Shown here: piece by piece, positions 7,491 through 16,526 of the stretch | How the letters are laid out: each line of letters begins with the position of its first letter | Position numbering within the stretch: position 1 is the first letter of the stretch | DNA from: GCA-2731375 sp002731375 | GTDB lineage: Bacteria > Pseudomonadota > Alphaproteobacteria > GCA-2731375 | Length of the DNA stretch: 64,000 nucleotides | Direction of reading: 5' to 3' | Assembly (NCBI GenBank): GCA_030752605.1 | Contig: JASMDX010000080.1 | Span: 1 to 64,000, forward strand | Made by a program: the position numbers and the translations under genes | The notes under the pieces: generated by a model | What the model saw: the letters and a program-made list of their open reading frames with translations, nothing else | What the model was told of the DNA's origin: nothing | Databases searched by the model: none

Positions 7491-8540
7491 TCAGGTAAGT
7501 AATTTGGCCGCCGTCGATAGTATTTCTACGCTATGTTTTACAGGCGTTGGCTGGGCAGCCTCCTTGAGATCAGTTTTAGGCATTCCCGACATGCCGTGAT
7601 ACAGCGATAGTATATAAATTAGGTACGCCGTTGTTAGGAAAGCGCCATAGCGCCGGCTGATAGGCCGCCCGCGCAAAACAAACGGGGTGATCAGGATGGC
7701 GGCCGACACCATGATCCATAAATCATAGCCAACGATCTGCCCTGGTATGGGAACCGTGCGCACCATGGATGTAATGCCCATGATGCCGAGAATATTGAAC
7801 AGGTTCGATCCGACCACATTGCCGATGGCCACATCGCCATGGCGGCGGATAGCGGCGACGAGGGAGGTCGCCAACTCCGGCAATGACGTCCCCAGTGCGA
7901 TCAAGGACAAGCCGATGGTTGCCTCCGACACGCCGGCGGCAATGGCCAGTTCCATGGCGCCGGCAATCAGCAGATCGGCGCCAATAATCAGGCTGGCCAT
8001 CCCAACCACGACAAGGGCCAGGGAATGCCAGATCGAATGTGGCCGCGGGGCAATGCCTTTGATCTCGTCGACGATGGCTTCGGTGGTGGCCTCATTTTCC
8101 TTGCGGCCGGAAAAATAGGACCATGTCAAATAGCCGCACAACAGCAACGTCATGATGGCACCTTGCCAGTTCAATATTTGTCCGTTCCAACATAGGGCGA
8201 CAAAAGCAAAGGAGGTCGCGAACATGATGGCGCCATCCCGTCGGACGGCTTTAACATCACAGACAATGGGAAAAATGATCGCCGGCAAGCCAAGCACCAG
8301 CAGAATATTAGCGATGTTCGAACCAACCACATTGCCGACGGCGATCTCGGGCGCATCGCTCAACATGGCGTCCAAACTGACCACCAATTCCGGTGAAGAA
8401 GTGCCACAAGCCACCACCGTCAGACCAATCACTAGGGGCGGCACCGACAGCCGTTGCGCCAGAGTAACGGCACCACGGACCAATACCTCCCCACCGATCA
8501 GAAGCAGCACCAAGCCACCAGCAACCATTAGATACGTCAT
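7491..8540 (-). CDS. Calcium/sodium antiporter (CaCA family, YrbG-like)
   Basis: This 349-residue inner-membrane protein has the two internally repeated Na_Ca_ex domains of the K-independent Ca2+/Na+ exchanger family. The signature ion-binding alpha repeats are visible as ACGTSSPELVVS (45-56) and ALGTSLPELATS (about 212-223), each with the acidic residue that coordinates the cation. About ten hydrophobic segments are present, with a hydrophilic loop (GRKENEATTEA) in the middle. Length is normal. It probably extrudes Ca2+ or exchanges it for Na+. It is transcribed away from the HAD gene at 8,786, with which it shares an upstream region of about 250 bases. Confidence 0.9.
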   Translation of the reverse strand: MTYLMVAGGLVLLLIGGEVLVRGAVTLAQRLSVPPLVIGLTVVACGTSSPELVVSLDAMLSDAPEIAVGNVVGSNIANILLVLGLPAIIFPIVCDVKAVRRDGAIMFATSFAFVALCWNGQILNWQGAIMTLLLCGYLTWSYFSGRKENEATTEAIVDEIKGIAPRPHSIWHSLALVVVGMASLIIGADLLIAGAMELAIAAGVSEATIGLSLIALGTSLPELATSLVAAIRRHGDVAIGNVVGSNLFNILGIMGITSMVRTVPIPGQIVGYDLWIMVSAAILITPFVLRGRPISRRYGAFLTTAYLIYILSLYHGMSGMPKTDLKEAAQPTPVKHSVEILSTAAKLLT

Positions 8541-8785
8541 GCCTCGACTTCACCGCTGGTTACCATATCAGGACAGCCACACGATTCATGCCTCGCGCCG
8601 GGAAAAAATTGCGGCAACGAAGCCGCATACTCATTCTATATAACGGTGAAGCCCGTCGCTTTGAAGGGGTCAATCTGAAGAGCTTCGGCATAAGGCAAAA
8701 TTACCTGCGCATATGGACAAGATTAAGCGCCTCCGTTATGCCATCGCTGCCTTCCAATTTCGAGGCGTCAACGGCTAGGTATTAT

Positions 8786-9673
8786 ATGAACATCTCAATT
8801 GTAAACGGTTTGGCCGGGATGGCCGGCGATTACGACCTTTTCATCCTCGATTTATGGGGTGTCGTCCATGACGGGGTAACGGTCTACCCCGGTGCCGCCA
8901 ATTGCCTCCACCGCCTGCGCCAGGGCGGCGCCAGGGTTGTGTTGCTATCCAATGCTCCCAGACCCAGCGCTTCTGTGGCCCTGCACCTGACGGAGCTTGG
9001 CGTTGAGGCGGATTTGTATGACTGGCTGTTGACCTCGGGCCAGGCGACCGCCGATACCATCGCCGCGAAGACCATCGCATCTGGGGCCTCTGGCGCCGGC
9101 GCTGATGCGCGCCCGGCCTATTTCCATCTCGGCCCGGAACGCAGCCGGCCCACCCTGGATGCCTGCGGAGGCCAAGAAGTCGTCATCGAAGCGGCCGAAA
9201 TGATCATCTGTACCGGCTTGTTCGACGATGAAACGGAACAGGCGGAAGATTACCGCGGCCTCTTGAGCCTAGCCGCGGCACGCGGCCTGCCGATGATTTG
9301 CGCCAACCCCGACGTGGTGGTCAACCGTGGCGGACAGATGGTTCCCTGCGCCGGCGCGGTCGCGGCCTTTTATGAGGAATTGGGCGGAACGGTGCAGCGC
9401 TTTGGCAAACCATTCCCAGACATTTTCAACCGTCTGTTCGCCGAGAGTCCGGAAATTCCACGCAGCCGCGCTGTAATGATCGGCGACGGTCTTGCCACGG
9501 ACATTCGCGGCGCGCGGCAGGCGGGGATTGATGCCATTTGGATCGGCGGCGGCATTCACGCCGAAGCCTTGGGCCTGGGTCCGGACGGACAATTGGAGCA
9601 AGACAGGGTACAGGGTGTCGCCGCGCAGGCTGGCGAACGGCCAAAAGCAATATTGCCGTGGCTACAGTGGTAA
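8786..9673 (+). CDS. TIGR01459-type class IIA HAD hydrolase
   Basis: A 295-residue haloacid-dehalogenase superfamily phosphatase of the class IIA (NagD-like cap) type. The nucleophile motif reads DLWGVVHDG with Asp22. The second position of the usual DxD motif is Trp, which is normal for the alphaproteobacterial subfamily near ribF. Further motifs are VLLSNAPRPS (motif II region), the Lys in FGKPFPDIF, and MIGDGLATDIRGA (metal-binding Asp). I chose the ATG at 8786; the frame is open upstream to 8588 but that sequence is not conserved-looking. The substrate is unknown, probably a sugar phosphate or nucleotide-like ester. Confidence 0.85.
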   Translation: MNISIVNGLAGMAGDYDLFILDLWGVVHDGVTVYPGAANCLHRLRQGGARVVLLSNAPRPSASVALHLTELGVEADLYDWLLTSGQATADTIAAKTIASGASGAGADARPAYFHLGPERSRPTLDACGGQEVVIEAAEMIICTGLFDDETEQAEDYRGLLSLAAARGLPMICANPDVVVNRGGQMVPCAGAVAAFYEELGGTVQRFGKPFPDIFNRLFAESPEIPRSRAVMIGDGLATDIRGARQAGIDAIWIGGGIHAEALGLGPDGQLEQDRVQGVAAQAGERPKAILPWLQW

Positions 9674-9745
9674 GCCGCTAGCGAAATGCCAAGTTAGCGC
9701 TATTCGACCAAGGCACGTCGCGGCTAATCGCATAGCGCGTCGATG

Positions 9746-9877
9746 TCATCCTGCGAGGACGTCTCTCCCACGTCCGGTGACACTGGCGATATCGCCAAGA
9801 GTCGGTGCTGTCGGGCGGTTGATACGCAAGTGATCGACGAGCTGTTCGATCCCCACGCTGACTTGTTCCGTATCCAT
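9746..9877 (-). CDS. Possible 43-residue protein or truncated gene downstream of the CheY-like gene
   Basis: A short frame on the minus strand begins with ATG at 9877 and ends with TGA at 9746-9748, about 50 bases after the response-regulator stop. It reads as a credible alpha-helical N-terminus (MDTEQVSVGIEQLVDHL) and then stops. It may be a small protein co-transcribed with the regulator or the stump of a longer gene. No family recognised. The rest of 9674-9926 shows nothing else. Confidence 0.2.
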   Translation of the reverse strand: MDTEQVSVGIEQLVDHLRINRPTAPTLGDIASVTGRGRDVLAG

Positions 9878-9926
9878 CAGCACAACTCCAAGATACAACC
9901 GGAAACCACGATAGACCGCCTAAAGC

Positions 9927-10313
9927 TCAAAAATCGCCGATGACGGAGGTCATCTTGGTTTTCAGCGTCGCCACATTGAACGGCTTCACGATGTAATTGT
10001 TGACCCCCGCTTTTTTCACCGCAATCACGCTCTCGGTCTTGGATTCGGCTGTAATCATGATGAAGGGCGTTTCCTGCATCTTGTCGTCCGAGCGGATTTC
10101 CTTCAGCAACTGGTAACCAGTCATCGGCTCCATGTTCCAATCGGAAATCACGAAGTTGTAATCTTTGCCGCGCAGCTTTGGCAAAGCGGCCGCACCATCG
10201 GTCGCTTCGTCAACATCGTTGAAGCCGAGCTGCTTTACCATGTTGCGGATAATCCGCAACATGGTCTTGTAATCGTCGACGATCAGGATCGTCATGTTCA
10301 TATCGACAGCCAT
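9927..10313 (-). CDS. CheY-like single-domain response regulator
   Basis: A stand-alone receiver domain of 128 residues. The acidic pocket is Asp13/Asp14, the phospho-acceptor is Asp58 in VISDWNMEPMTG, Thr88 is the switch residue, and Lys110 lies in the invariant VKPF. There is no output domain. The sequence is close to chemotaxis CheY proteins (DWNME, TGYQLLKEIR). No histidine kinase or che gene is in this window, so the partner is encoded elsewhere. Two further ATG codons at positions 5 and 7 are possible starts. It is flanked by a MaoC remnant and appears inserted between the HAD and ribF genes, which are often close in related genomes. Confidence 0.9.
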   Translation of the reverse strand: MAVDMNMTILIVDDYKTMLRIIRNMVKQLGFNDVDEATDGAAALPKLRGKDYNFVISDWNMEPMTGYQLLKEIRSDDKMQETPFIMITAESKTESVIAVKKAGVNNYIVKPFNVATLKTKMTSVIGDF

Positions 10314-10578
10314 CGTTCCTGTCCTATTCGATCTATTTAGTCAGCCAATCAGTTCCGGTTGCCTGGCGGTCCGTGGACATTTCAATGCGCCCTCCATCAA
10401 CTGCAACCTGCGCATCTTGCGGCAGGGTGCAGAATATTTGCTTAACGGCATAAGCAAGGTTTTGGCGAAAGCCAATGGACGGCGGGTTTGGTTTTCGTGA
10501 TGCCCTTGCATGGCTATATTGCGGCACGAAATTGTCGGGCCCGGGCATATTCCGGTGGATTACAGGATGGAAATCGGT

Positions 10579-10740
10579 ATGTCAGATTCCTATTCCCGCA
10601 CCATGACTGTGACCTACATCGTGCTTTTCGCCGGCATAACCGGTGACCTGAACCACAATTTCACCAGACAAACCCAATTCGGCGGCACGATGAACCATGG
10701 CATGTTGCTGGTCCCGGCCCGCAATGGGGTCGCGGGCTGA
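10579..10740 (+). pseudogene. MaoC-like (R)-hydratase remnant
   Basis: A short frame on the plus strand preserves the core of a MaoC/hot-dog hydratase: VLFAGITGDLNHN followed by RQTQFGGTMNHGMLL. In intact family members about seven residues (the His of the catalytic Asp/His pair and its helix) separate these two blocks. Here most are gone, and the protein stops soon after instead of continuing for about 60 residues. It is therefore a decayed gene. It lies just before ribF. The rest of 10,314-10,823 shows no intact gene; a 71-codon minus frame (10,333-10,548) is possible but unsupported. Confidence 0.55.
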
Positions 10741-10823
10741 ATAGAGGCTGATTTAGAGACCGATATAGAGGATGGGCGATTAGCTGGTTGCCAGACGGCA
10801 TTCCAGCCCCAATAATCCAGGCC

Positions 10824-11801
10824 ATGCGAATTATCCGTCATATCCATCATGTATCGGACGAACTGCGCGGCGGCGCCGTCGCGGTAGGGAATTTCGATGG
10901 CCTGCACCGTGGCCACCAGGCGCTGATCCAGCAATGCCGTGCCATGGCCGACGCCGTTACGGGTCCCGCCCTGGCCTTGACGTTCGAGCCGCACCCACGC
11001 AGCCTGTTTCAGGCCGATGCGCCCCCTTTTCGTCTAACGCCATTCCGCTCCAAGGCGCGGCTGCTAGCGAAACTGGGTGTTGATTGCCTGGCCAGCCTGC
11101 GCTTTGACCTTGACGTCAGCCAGCAGCCGGCCGAGGACTTCATTCAGGACATTCTGGTTCGAGGCTTGAGAGCAAGGCATGTCGTGGTTGGCTACGACTT
11201 CGTTTTTGGCCACCACCGGACCGGCAACGGCGCGATGCTTCGGGAATTCGGCGCCCGCCACGGTTTCGAGGTTTCAGTGCTGGAGCCGGTAACCCATGAT
11301 GACGACGTCTGCTCCTCGACCATTATCCGAGTCGACCTGGAGACCGGACGTTGCCGCCGGGCCGCCGAGTTGCTGGGCCATTGGTGGGAAATCGAGGGCC
11401 GGGTCCGCGGTGGCGAGCGGCGCGGCCGCCAGTTGGGCTTCCCCACCGCCAACCTGCATCTGCGCGATGCCGCCCTGCGCCCCGCATTGGGCGTCTACGC
11501 CATCCGCTTTGGCCTGGAGGAAGGCGGCAAGACATGCTGGTATCCCGGTGTCGCCAATCTGGGGCAGCGCCCTACCTTTGTCGGTCAGGGCATTACCCTG
11601 GAATCTCATTTGTTCGATTTCGACGCCGATATCTATGGCCGCCACGCCCGCGTCGCCTTTATCGAGCATCTGCGACCGGAACAAAAATTCGATGGCCTTG
11701 AAGCGATCAAGGCGCAAATTGCCTTGGATCGCGAACAGGCCCGCCAGATTCTAAGCGATCCCGTGAATGCCCAGGATAAATTTGTTATTGGCCAGCCGTA
11801 A
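10824..11801 (+). CDS. ribF: Bifunctional riboflavin kinase / FAD synthetase RibF
   Basis: RibF phosphorylates riboflavin to FMN and adenylylates FMN to FAD. The 325-residue protein starts with the nucleotidyltransferase domain (GNFDGLHRGHQ at about 22-32, then VVGYDFVFGHHRTG and SSTIIR) and ends with the flavokinase beta-barrel (GFPTANL near 206, GVYAIR, PGVANLGQRPTF, ESHLFDFDADIYG). I chose the ATG at 10824, which puts GNFDG at the usual distance from the N-terminus; an in-frame start 12 codons upstream is not supported. No ileS follows, unlike in many alphaproteobacteria; a large ferredoxin oxidoreductase gene follows instead. Confidence 0.95.
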   Translation: MRIIRHIHHVSDELRGGAVAVGNFDGLHRGHQALIQQCRAMADAVTGPALALTFEPHPRSLFQADAPPFRLTPFRSKARLLAKLGVDCLASLRFDLDVSQQPAEDFIQDILVRGLRARHVVVGYDFVFGHHRTGNGAMLREFGARHGFEVSVLEPVTHDDDVCSSTIIRVDLETGRCRRAAELLGHWWEIEGRVRGGERRGRQLGFPTANLHLRDAALRPALGVYAIRFGLEEGGKTCWYPGVANLGQRPTFVGQGITLESHLFDFDADIYGRHARVAFIEHLRPEQKFDGLEAIKAQIALDREQARQILSDPVNAQDKFVIGQP

Positions 11802-11854
11802 GGACCGCCGCGCCTACGATACAAAGTATCGTCACCAGAGAATTGAGGATAAGC

Positions 11855-14800
11855 ATGTCGATTGCCGCCGTTACCTTGGATGATAAATATGAACGGGAAT
11901 CCGGTCGGGTTTTTCTGACCGGCATGCAGGCCCTGGTACGCCTGCCCATGTTGCAGCGTCAGCGCGACGTGGCCGCCGGTCTGAACACCGCCGGCTTTAT
12001 CTCGGGCTACCGCGGCTCTCCGATCGGCGGCTATGACGCGGCACTTTGGGCCGCCCAGCCTTTTCTCAAGCGCAGCCATATCACCTTTCAGCCTGGTCTG
12101 AACGAAGACCTTGCGCTAACCGCCGTTTGGGGCACTCAGCAGGTCAACCTGTGGCCCGGCGGCACTTACGACGGCGTCTTTGGTATCTGGTACGGCAAGG
12201 GCCCCGGCGTCGACCGCAGCGGCGATGCCATCAAGCATCTGAATTACGATGGCACCGCCCAGCATGGCGGCGTCCTGTTGATCGCGGGCGATGATCACGG
12301 GGCTAAATCCTCGACCCTGCCGCATCAAAGCGAGCCTGCCTTCATGGCCGCTGCCGTGCCGGTCTTTCATCCCGCCGGCGTGCAGGAATATCTCGACCTT
12401 GGCCTGCACGGTTTCGCCATGTCGCGCTATTCCGGCTGTGCCGTGGGCTTCAAGGCGGTGGGCGAAACGGTGGAAAGCTCCGCCTCGGTCTCGATCGACC
12501 TAGGCGCGGCGCAAATTGCCAAGACGATTGATTTCGATATGCCCGGCGACGGCCTGAGCCTGCGCTATCCCGACGACATCATGGTCAAGGAAAGCAGGCT
12601 GCTGAACTACAAGCTGCCTGCCGCCCAGGCCTATGTGCGGGCCTACGGCCTGGACAAGACGATCTTTGATACGCCGAAACCGCGCCTGGGCATCGTCACC
12701 ACGGGCAAGGCCTATCTAGACGTGCGCCAAGCCTTTGACGAGTTGGGCCTGACGGCGGAGATGGCGGCGAACATAGGCATTCGTCTGTACAAGGTCGCCA
12801 TGACCTGGCCTATGGAGCCGCAAGGCGCCTTGAAATTCGCCAAGGGCCTGGAAGAAATCGTGGTGATCGAGGAAAAGCGCCCGATCATGGAAGATCAATT
12901 GCGCAGCCTGCTTTACGGCCGGGACGGCGCACCGCGCATCGTTGGCAAGAAGGATGAAAATGACCGGGTGCTATTGCCGGAGATCGGTGAGCTGACACCG
13001 GGCATGGTGGCCCAATCCATCGTTGGCCGGATCAAGAAGTTCAGCGAGATGCCTGATTTTGATCAGCGCCTGGCCCGAATCGAACAGATCGAGACTGGCG
13101 CCAAGGGGTCGCCGCCCACCATACTGCGCACGCCGTATTTTTGTTCCGGCTGCCCGCACAATTCCTCTACCAATGTACCTGCCGGCAGCCGCGCTATGGC
13201 AGGTATCGGTTGTCACGGCATGTCCCTGTGGATGCCGGAACGCAATACCCAGACTATTACCCATATGGGCGCCGAAGGGGTCAACTGGATTGGCCAGGCG
13301 CCGTTCTGCAAGACTGAGCACGTCTTTCAGAACCTCGGCGACGGCACTTATTACCATTCCGGTCTGCTGGCGCTGCGGGCCGCTGTCGATGCCGACGTCA
13401 ACATCACCTACAAAATCCTGTTCAATGACGCGGTCGCGATGACTGGCGGCCAACCCGTGGTCAATGTGGGCGATGGCAAGCTGACCCCGGACGAGATCAG
13501 CCGCCAGGTCTATGCCGAAGGGGTCTCCAAGATCGCCCTGGTCACGGACGAGCCGGACAAATACCCCACCGGTACCAATTGGGCGCCGGGCGTCAGCATT
13601 CATCACCGCAATGACCTGGACCAGGTACAGCGCGACCTGCGCGCGACGCCGGGTTGTACGGTTCTAATCTATGACCAGACCTGCGCGGCGGAAAAGCGGC
13701 GCCGGCGAAAGCGTGGCCTGTTCCCCGATCCGGCCAAACGGGCCTTTATCAACGATCTGGTTTGCGAGGCCTGCGGCGATTGTTCCGTTACCTCGAACTG
13801 CGTTTCGGTGCAGCCCAAGGAAACCGAATGGGGCCGCAAGCGGCAGATCGATCAATCCAATTGCAATAAGGATTTTTCCTGCATCAACGGCTTCTGCCCC
13901 AGCTTTGTCACGGTCCATGGCGGCGGCCTCCGCAAGGCGGAGAAGGCCAAAAATACCGGCGTCGATCATGACAATGATATTTTCGCCGACCTGCCAATGC
14001 CGACGCTGCCTTCGGCGGCGGAGCCCTACGGCATTCTGATCACCGGCATTGGCGGCACCGGCGTGGTCACTGTTTCGGCCCTGCTAGGCATGGCGGCGCA
14101 TTTGGACGGCAAGGGGGTCTCGGCCCTGGACATGGCTGGTTTGGCCCAAAAGAACGGCGCCGTGACTTCGCATGTCCGCATCGCCGATACGCCCGAGGAT
14201 CTGCACGCCGTGCGCATCGCCACGGGAGGCTCGAAGCTAATCCTGGGCTGCGATATCGTCGTGGCCACCGGTGAAAATGTACTTTCCGCCATCAACGAAG
14301 GGGTCACCGGTGCAGTTATCAACAGCCATGTCGTGCCGACGGCGCAGTTCCTGGCGGATCAGGATATGGAGCTGGCGGGTGAAGGCCTGGTCCAGCAACT
14401 GCGGGACGCGGTAGGCGAAGACTTCAGCCATTTCTTCAATGCCACCAAACTGGCCACGGCTTTGATGGGCGACAGCATCGCAGCCAATCTGTTCCTGTTG
14501 GGCGCCGCCTTTCAAAAAGGCTATGTGCCGCTTTCACTGGAAGCCATCGAAGGCGCCATCGAGCTCAACGGCGTCGCGGTCGAGGCCAACAAGCAAACCT
14601 TTGCCTGGGGCCGACTGGCAGCCAAAGATCCAAATGCGGTGGAGACAATTACAGCGCCCCTGATGCCGCAAGCAGGGACCAAGTCGGAAGCGCCAAGTCT
14701 GACACAACGGATCGCCCGACGGGCCGATTTCCTAACCGGCTATCAGAATGCCGCCTATGCCGGGAGGTACTTGGATCTGGTTGACCGGGCCATGGCGGTG

Positions 14801-15355
14801 GAGACGGAGAAAGCCGCCGGCTTGGAAGGTTTAGGCGAAGCCGTGGCGCTGAATTTCTTCCATCTGATGGCTTACAAGGATGAATATGAAGTGGCGCGCC
14901 TGTACAGCGATGGCCGTTTCATGGAGCAGGTCAATCAGCAGTTCGAGGGCGATTTTAGCCTGCATTTGCACATGGCTCCGCCGCTGATCGCCAAGCGGGA
15001 CCCGGTCAGCGGAAAATTTCAGAAACGTGAATTCGGCCCCTGGATGATGAAGTTAATGCCTCTGCTGGCCGGCCTGCGCGGCCTGCGCGGTGGGGCCTGG
15101 GATATCTTTGGCCGCACCGATGAGCGGCGGATGGAACGCCAGCTGATCAGCGATTACGAAAGCACTATGGCCGAGGTGCTGGCCGGCCTGAACCATGACA
15201 ACCATGCCATGGCGACGCGTATCGCCGAGGTGCCCGACCGCATGCGCGGCTTTGGTCACGTCAAGGAAAAGGCTGTGGCCAAGGCCAAGGAGGCCGAAGC
15301 GGAGATGTTGGAATATTTCCGCTCGCCATCGGAACAGATCTCGGCGGCGGAATAA
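11855..15355 (+). CDS. Fused indolepyruvate (2-oxoacid) ferredoxin oxidoreductase
   Basis: A 1166-residue single-chain enzyme that oxidatively decarboxylates aryl or branched 2-oxoacids to acyl-CoA and reduces ferredoxin. The N-terminal part matches the thiamine-diphosphate enzyme (SGYRGSPIGGYD near 50). CSGCPHNSS is at about 430, followed by the TPP-binding GIGCHGM...MGAEG region. A cysteine-rich Fe-S segment (CEACGDCSVTSNC) lies at about 636. The gamma domain starts near 730 (ITGIGGTGVVT, MAGLAQKNGAVTSHVR). Separate iorA and iorB genes are thus joined in one frame, as is common in proteobacteria. The start is the ATG at 11855 behind a GAGGA Shine-Dalgarno. Confidence 0.92.
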   Translation: MSIAAVTLDDKYERESGRVFLTGMQALVRLPMLQRQRDVAAGLNTAGFISGYRGSPIGGYDAALWAAQPFLKRSHITFQPGLNEDLALTAVWGTQQVNLWPGGTYDGVFGIWYGKGPGVDRSGDAIKHLNYDGTAQHGGVLLIAGDDHGAKSSTLPHQSEPAFMAAAVPVFHPAGVQEYLDLGLHGFAMSRYSGCAVGFKAVGETVESSASVSIDLGAAQIAKTIDFDMPGDGLSLRYPDDIMVKESRLLNYKLPAAQAYVRAYGLDKTIFDTPKPRLGIVTTGKAYLDVRQAFDELGLTAEMAANIGIRLYKVAMTWPMEPQGALKFAKGLEEIVVIEEKRPIMEDQLRSLLYGRDGAPRIVGKKDENDRVLLPEIGELTPGMVAQSIVGRIKKFSEMPDFDQRLARIEQIETGAKGSPPTILRTPYFCSGCPHNSSTNVPAGSRAMAGIGCHGMSLWMPERNTQTITHMGAEGVNWIGQAPFCKTEHVFQNLGDGTYYHSGLLALRAAVDADVNITYKILFNDAVAMTGGQPVVNVGDGKLTPDEISRQVYAEGVSKIALVTDEPDKYPTGTNWAPGVSIHHRNDLDQVQRDLRATPGCTVLIYDQTCAAEKRRRRKRGLFPDPAKRAFINDLVCEACGDCSVTSNCVSVQPKETEWGRKRQIDQSNCNKDFSCINGFCPSFVTVHGGGLRKAEKAKNTGVDHDNDIFADLPMPTLPSAAEPYGILITGIGGTGVVTVSALLGMAAHLDGKGVSALDMAGLAQKNGAVTSHVRIADTPEDLHAVRIATGGSKLILGCDIVVATGENVLSAINEGVTGAVINSHVVPTAQFLADQDMELAGEGLVQQLRDAVGEDFSHFFNATKLATALMGDSIAANLFLLGAAFQKGYVPLSLEAIEGAIELNGVAVEANKQTFAWGRLAAKDPNAVETITAPLMPQAGTKSEAPSLTQRIARRADFLTGYQNAAYAGRYLDLVDRAMAVETEKAAGLEGLGEAVALNFFHLMAYKDEYEVARLYSDGRFMEQVNQQFEGDFSLHLHMAPPLIAKRDPVSGKFQKREFGPWMMKLMPLLAGLRGLRGGAWDIFGRTDERRMERQLISDYESTMAEVLAGLNHDNHAMATRIAEVPDRMRGFGHVKEKAVAKAKEAEAEMLEYFRSPSEQISAAE

Positions 15356-15382
15356 AGCTGCCCACCAAGAAAGGAAACGACC

Positions 15383-15637
15383 ATAGCTTATTCCCGCGGA
15401 TTGGCTTTTCGCCAGCTCGCGGGTGAGCACATGCTGGCGCCACCGCCCACGCTGCAACTGGGCGCACAGGTGGGCAAGGGCGTCGCCCTGCTGGCCAGCG
15501 CCGCTTCAGCCAGTTTGGTTATTGTTGACGATGGTGGCATTCCCCGCGGCGTGCTGACGGAACAGGACGTAGTGCGCTGCGCAGGCGACCAAGAACTGCC
15601 GGGCCCAGCAGGGTCGGCACAAGCACGCCCAGCATGA
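15383..15637 (+). pseudogene. Truncated CBS-domain protein, start codon lost
   Basis: After the ferredoxin oxidoreductase, an AAAGGAA Shine-Dalgarno is followed at the expected distance by ATA instead of ATG. The frame continues with AYSRGLAFRQLAGEHM and a CBS-type stretch (SLVIVDDGGIPRGVLTEQDVVR) and then runs into unrelated sequence. Only the first half of one CBS domain remains. From about 15,600 the same DNA is the 3' end of the opposite-strand EamA gene, so a deletion seems to have joined the two. It probably once followed the upstream oxidoreductase gene as a regulator. Confidence 0.5.
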
Positions 15638-16457
15638 CGACAGCGATGGCGGCGATCTCCAGAGCCTGGATCGTCTCGCCCAAGAAGAACGCCGCCAAGG
15701 GTACGGACAGAGGACCAATCAGGGGGGAGAACAAAGAAGTGCGGGCGACGGGCAAATGGCTTAGGGCGAAGTTCAGCAGGAAGAACGGGCCCGCGGTGGC
15801 GATGCCACCCAGATACAGCATCAGAATTAGCACATTACTGTCCAGCTGCTCAAGCGGCGCGGCGGGCCCTTCGATGAACGTCAGAGCGAACAACCCGATG
15901 ATTAGCGCCATGCTCATCTGCCAGGCCGTGGTCACCATGGGCCGGCCCTGGGTTTGGGCTACCCTGCGCGCCGTCAAGGAGCTGCCAACGGCACAAACCA
16001 TGGCACAAACAACCAGGAAATCGCCAAATAGATTGCCCTCCCCCGACACATGATTGGCATGGACCAGAAGAATGGCGCCACCGAAAGCTACAATAGCGCC
16101 GAGGATCACGACCGGGTCGATCACCTCCTTCAATACCATGCGCCCGGCGATGGGCATGATCAGGGGCATCAGGGCCCAAAAGACCGAGGCATTGACGGCG
16201 GAGGTATGATACAGGGCCCAGACCAAAAGGACGGAGGCGAGGCCGGGATCGAGCATGCCCATCAGCAGCGGCCGGGAGGCGTGGCGCAAACGCACTGGCT
16301 GGTGGGTCAGCAACACCATGGCCCACATCACAATGGCAGCCAGAATGAACCGCCCGGCAACCACCTCGCCAACGGCCATCTGCTGGACCGCAGCCTTGCT
16401 GCCGACCATCAAGGATGACCACAGCAGCACCGCCATAAACATTGCCAGTATCGGCAT
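15519..16457 (-). CDS. DMT superfamily transporter (EamA)
   Basis: A 312-residue inner-membrane protein with two EamA repeats and about ten hydrophobic helices, typical of drug/metabolite exporters. The N-terminus (MPILAMFMAVLLWSSLMVGSKAA) and the second repeat (LNFALSHLPVARTSLFSPLIGPLSVPLAAFFLGE) are clear. The last 30 or so residues (from RLRSALRPV to the stop) are polar, do not look like the family and are antisense to the CBS-gene remnant. The original C-terminus has probably been replaced by read-through after a deletion. The substrate is unknown. Confidence 0.85.
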   Translation of the reverse strand: MPILAMFMAVLLWSSLMVGSKAAVQQMAVGEVVAGRFILAAIVMWAMVLLTHQPVRLRHASRPLLMGMLDPGLASVLLVWALYHTSAVNASVFWALMPLIMPIAGRMVLKEVIDPVVILGAIVAFGGAILLVHANHVSGEGNLFGDFLVVCAMVCAVGSSLTARRVAQTQGRPMVTTAWQMSMALIIGLFALTFIEGPAAPLEQLDSNVLILMLYLGGIATAGPFFLLNFALSHLPVARTSLFSPLIGPLSVPLAAFFLGETIQALEIAAIAVVMLGVLVPTLLGPAVLGRLRSALRPVPSARRGECHHRQQ

Positions 16458-16526
16458 TGTACACTCCAGCTCGTTTCGCCGAATTGAAGCATGAATTGAG
16501 GCATCTTGTCGCCCAAGCTGCGCCGT

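Noticed and set aside
13023..15457. Several long frames on either strand inside the ferredoxin oxidoreductase gene
   Set aside because: All overlap a clear 1166-residue enzyme; none has a recognisable motif or Shine-Dalgarno.
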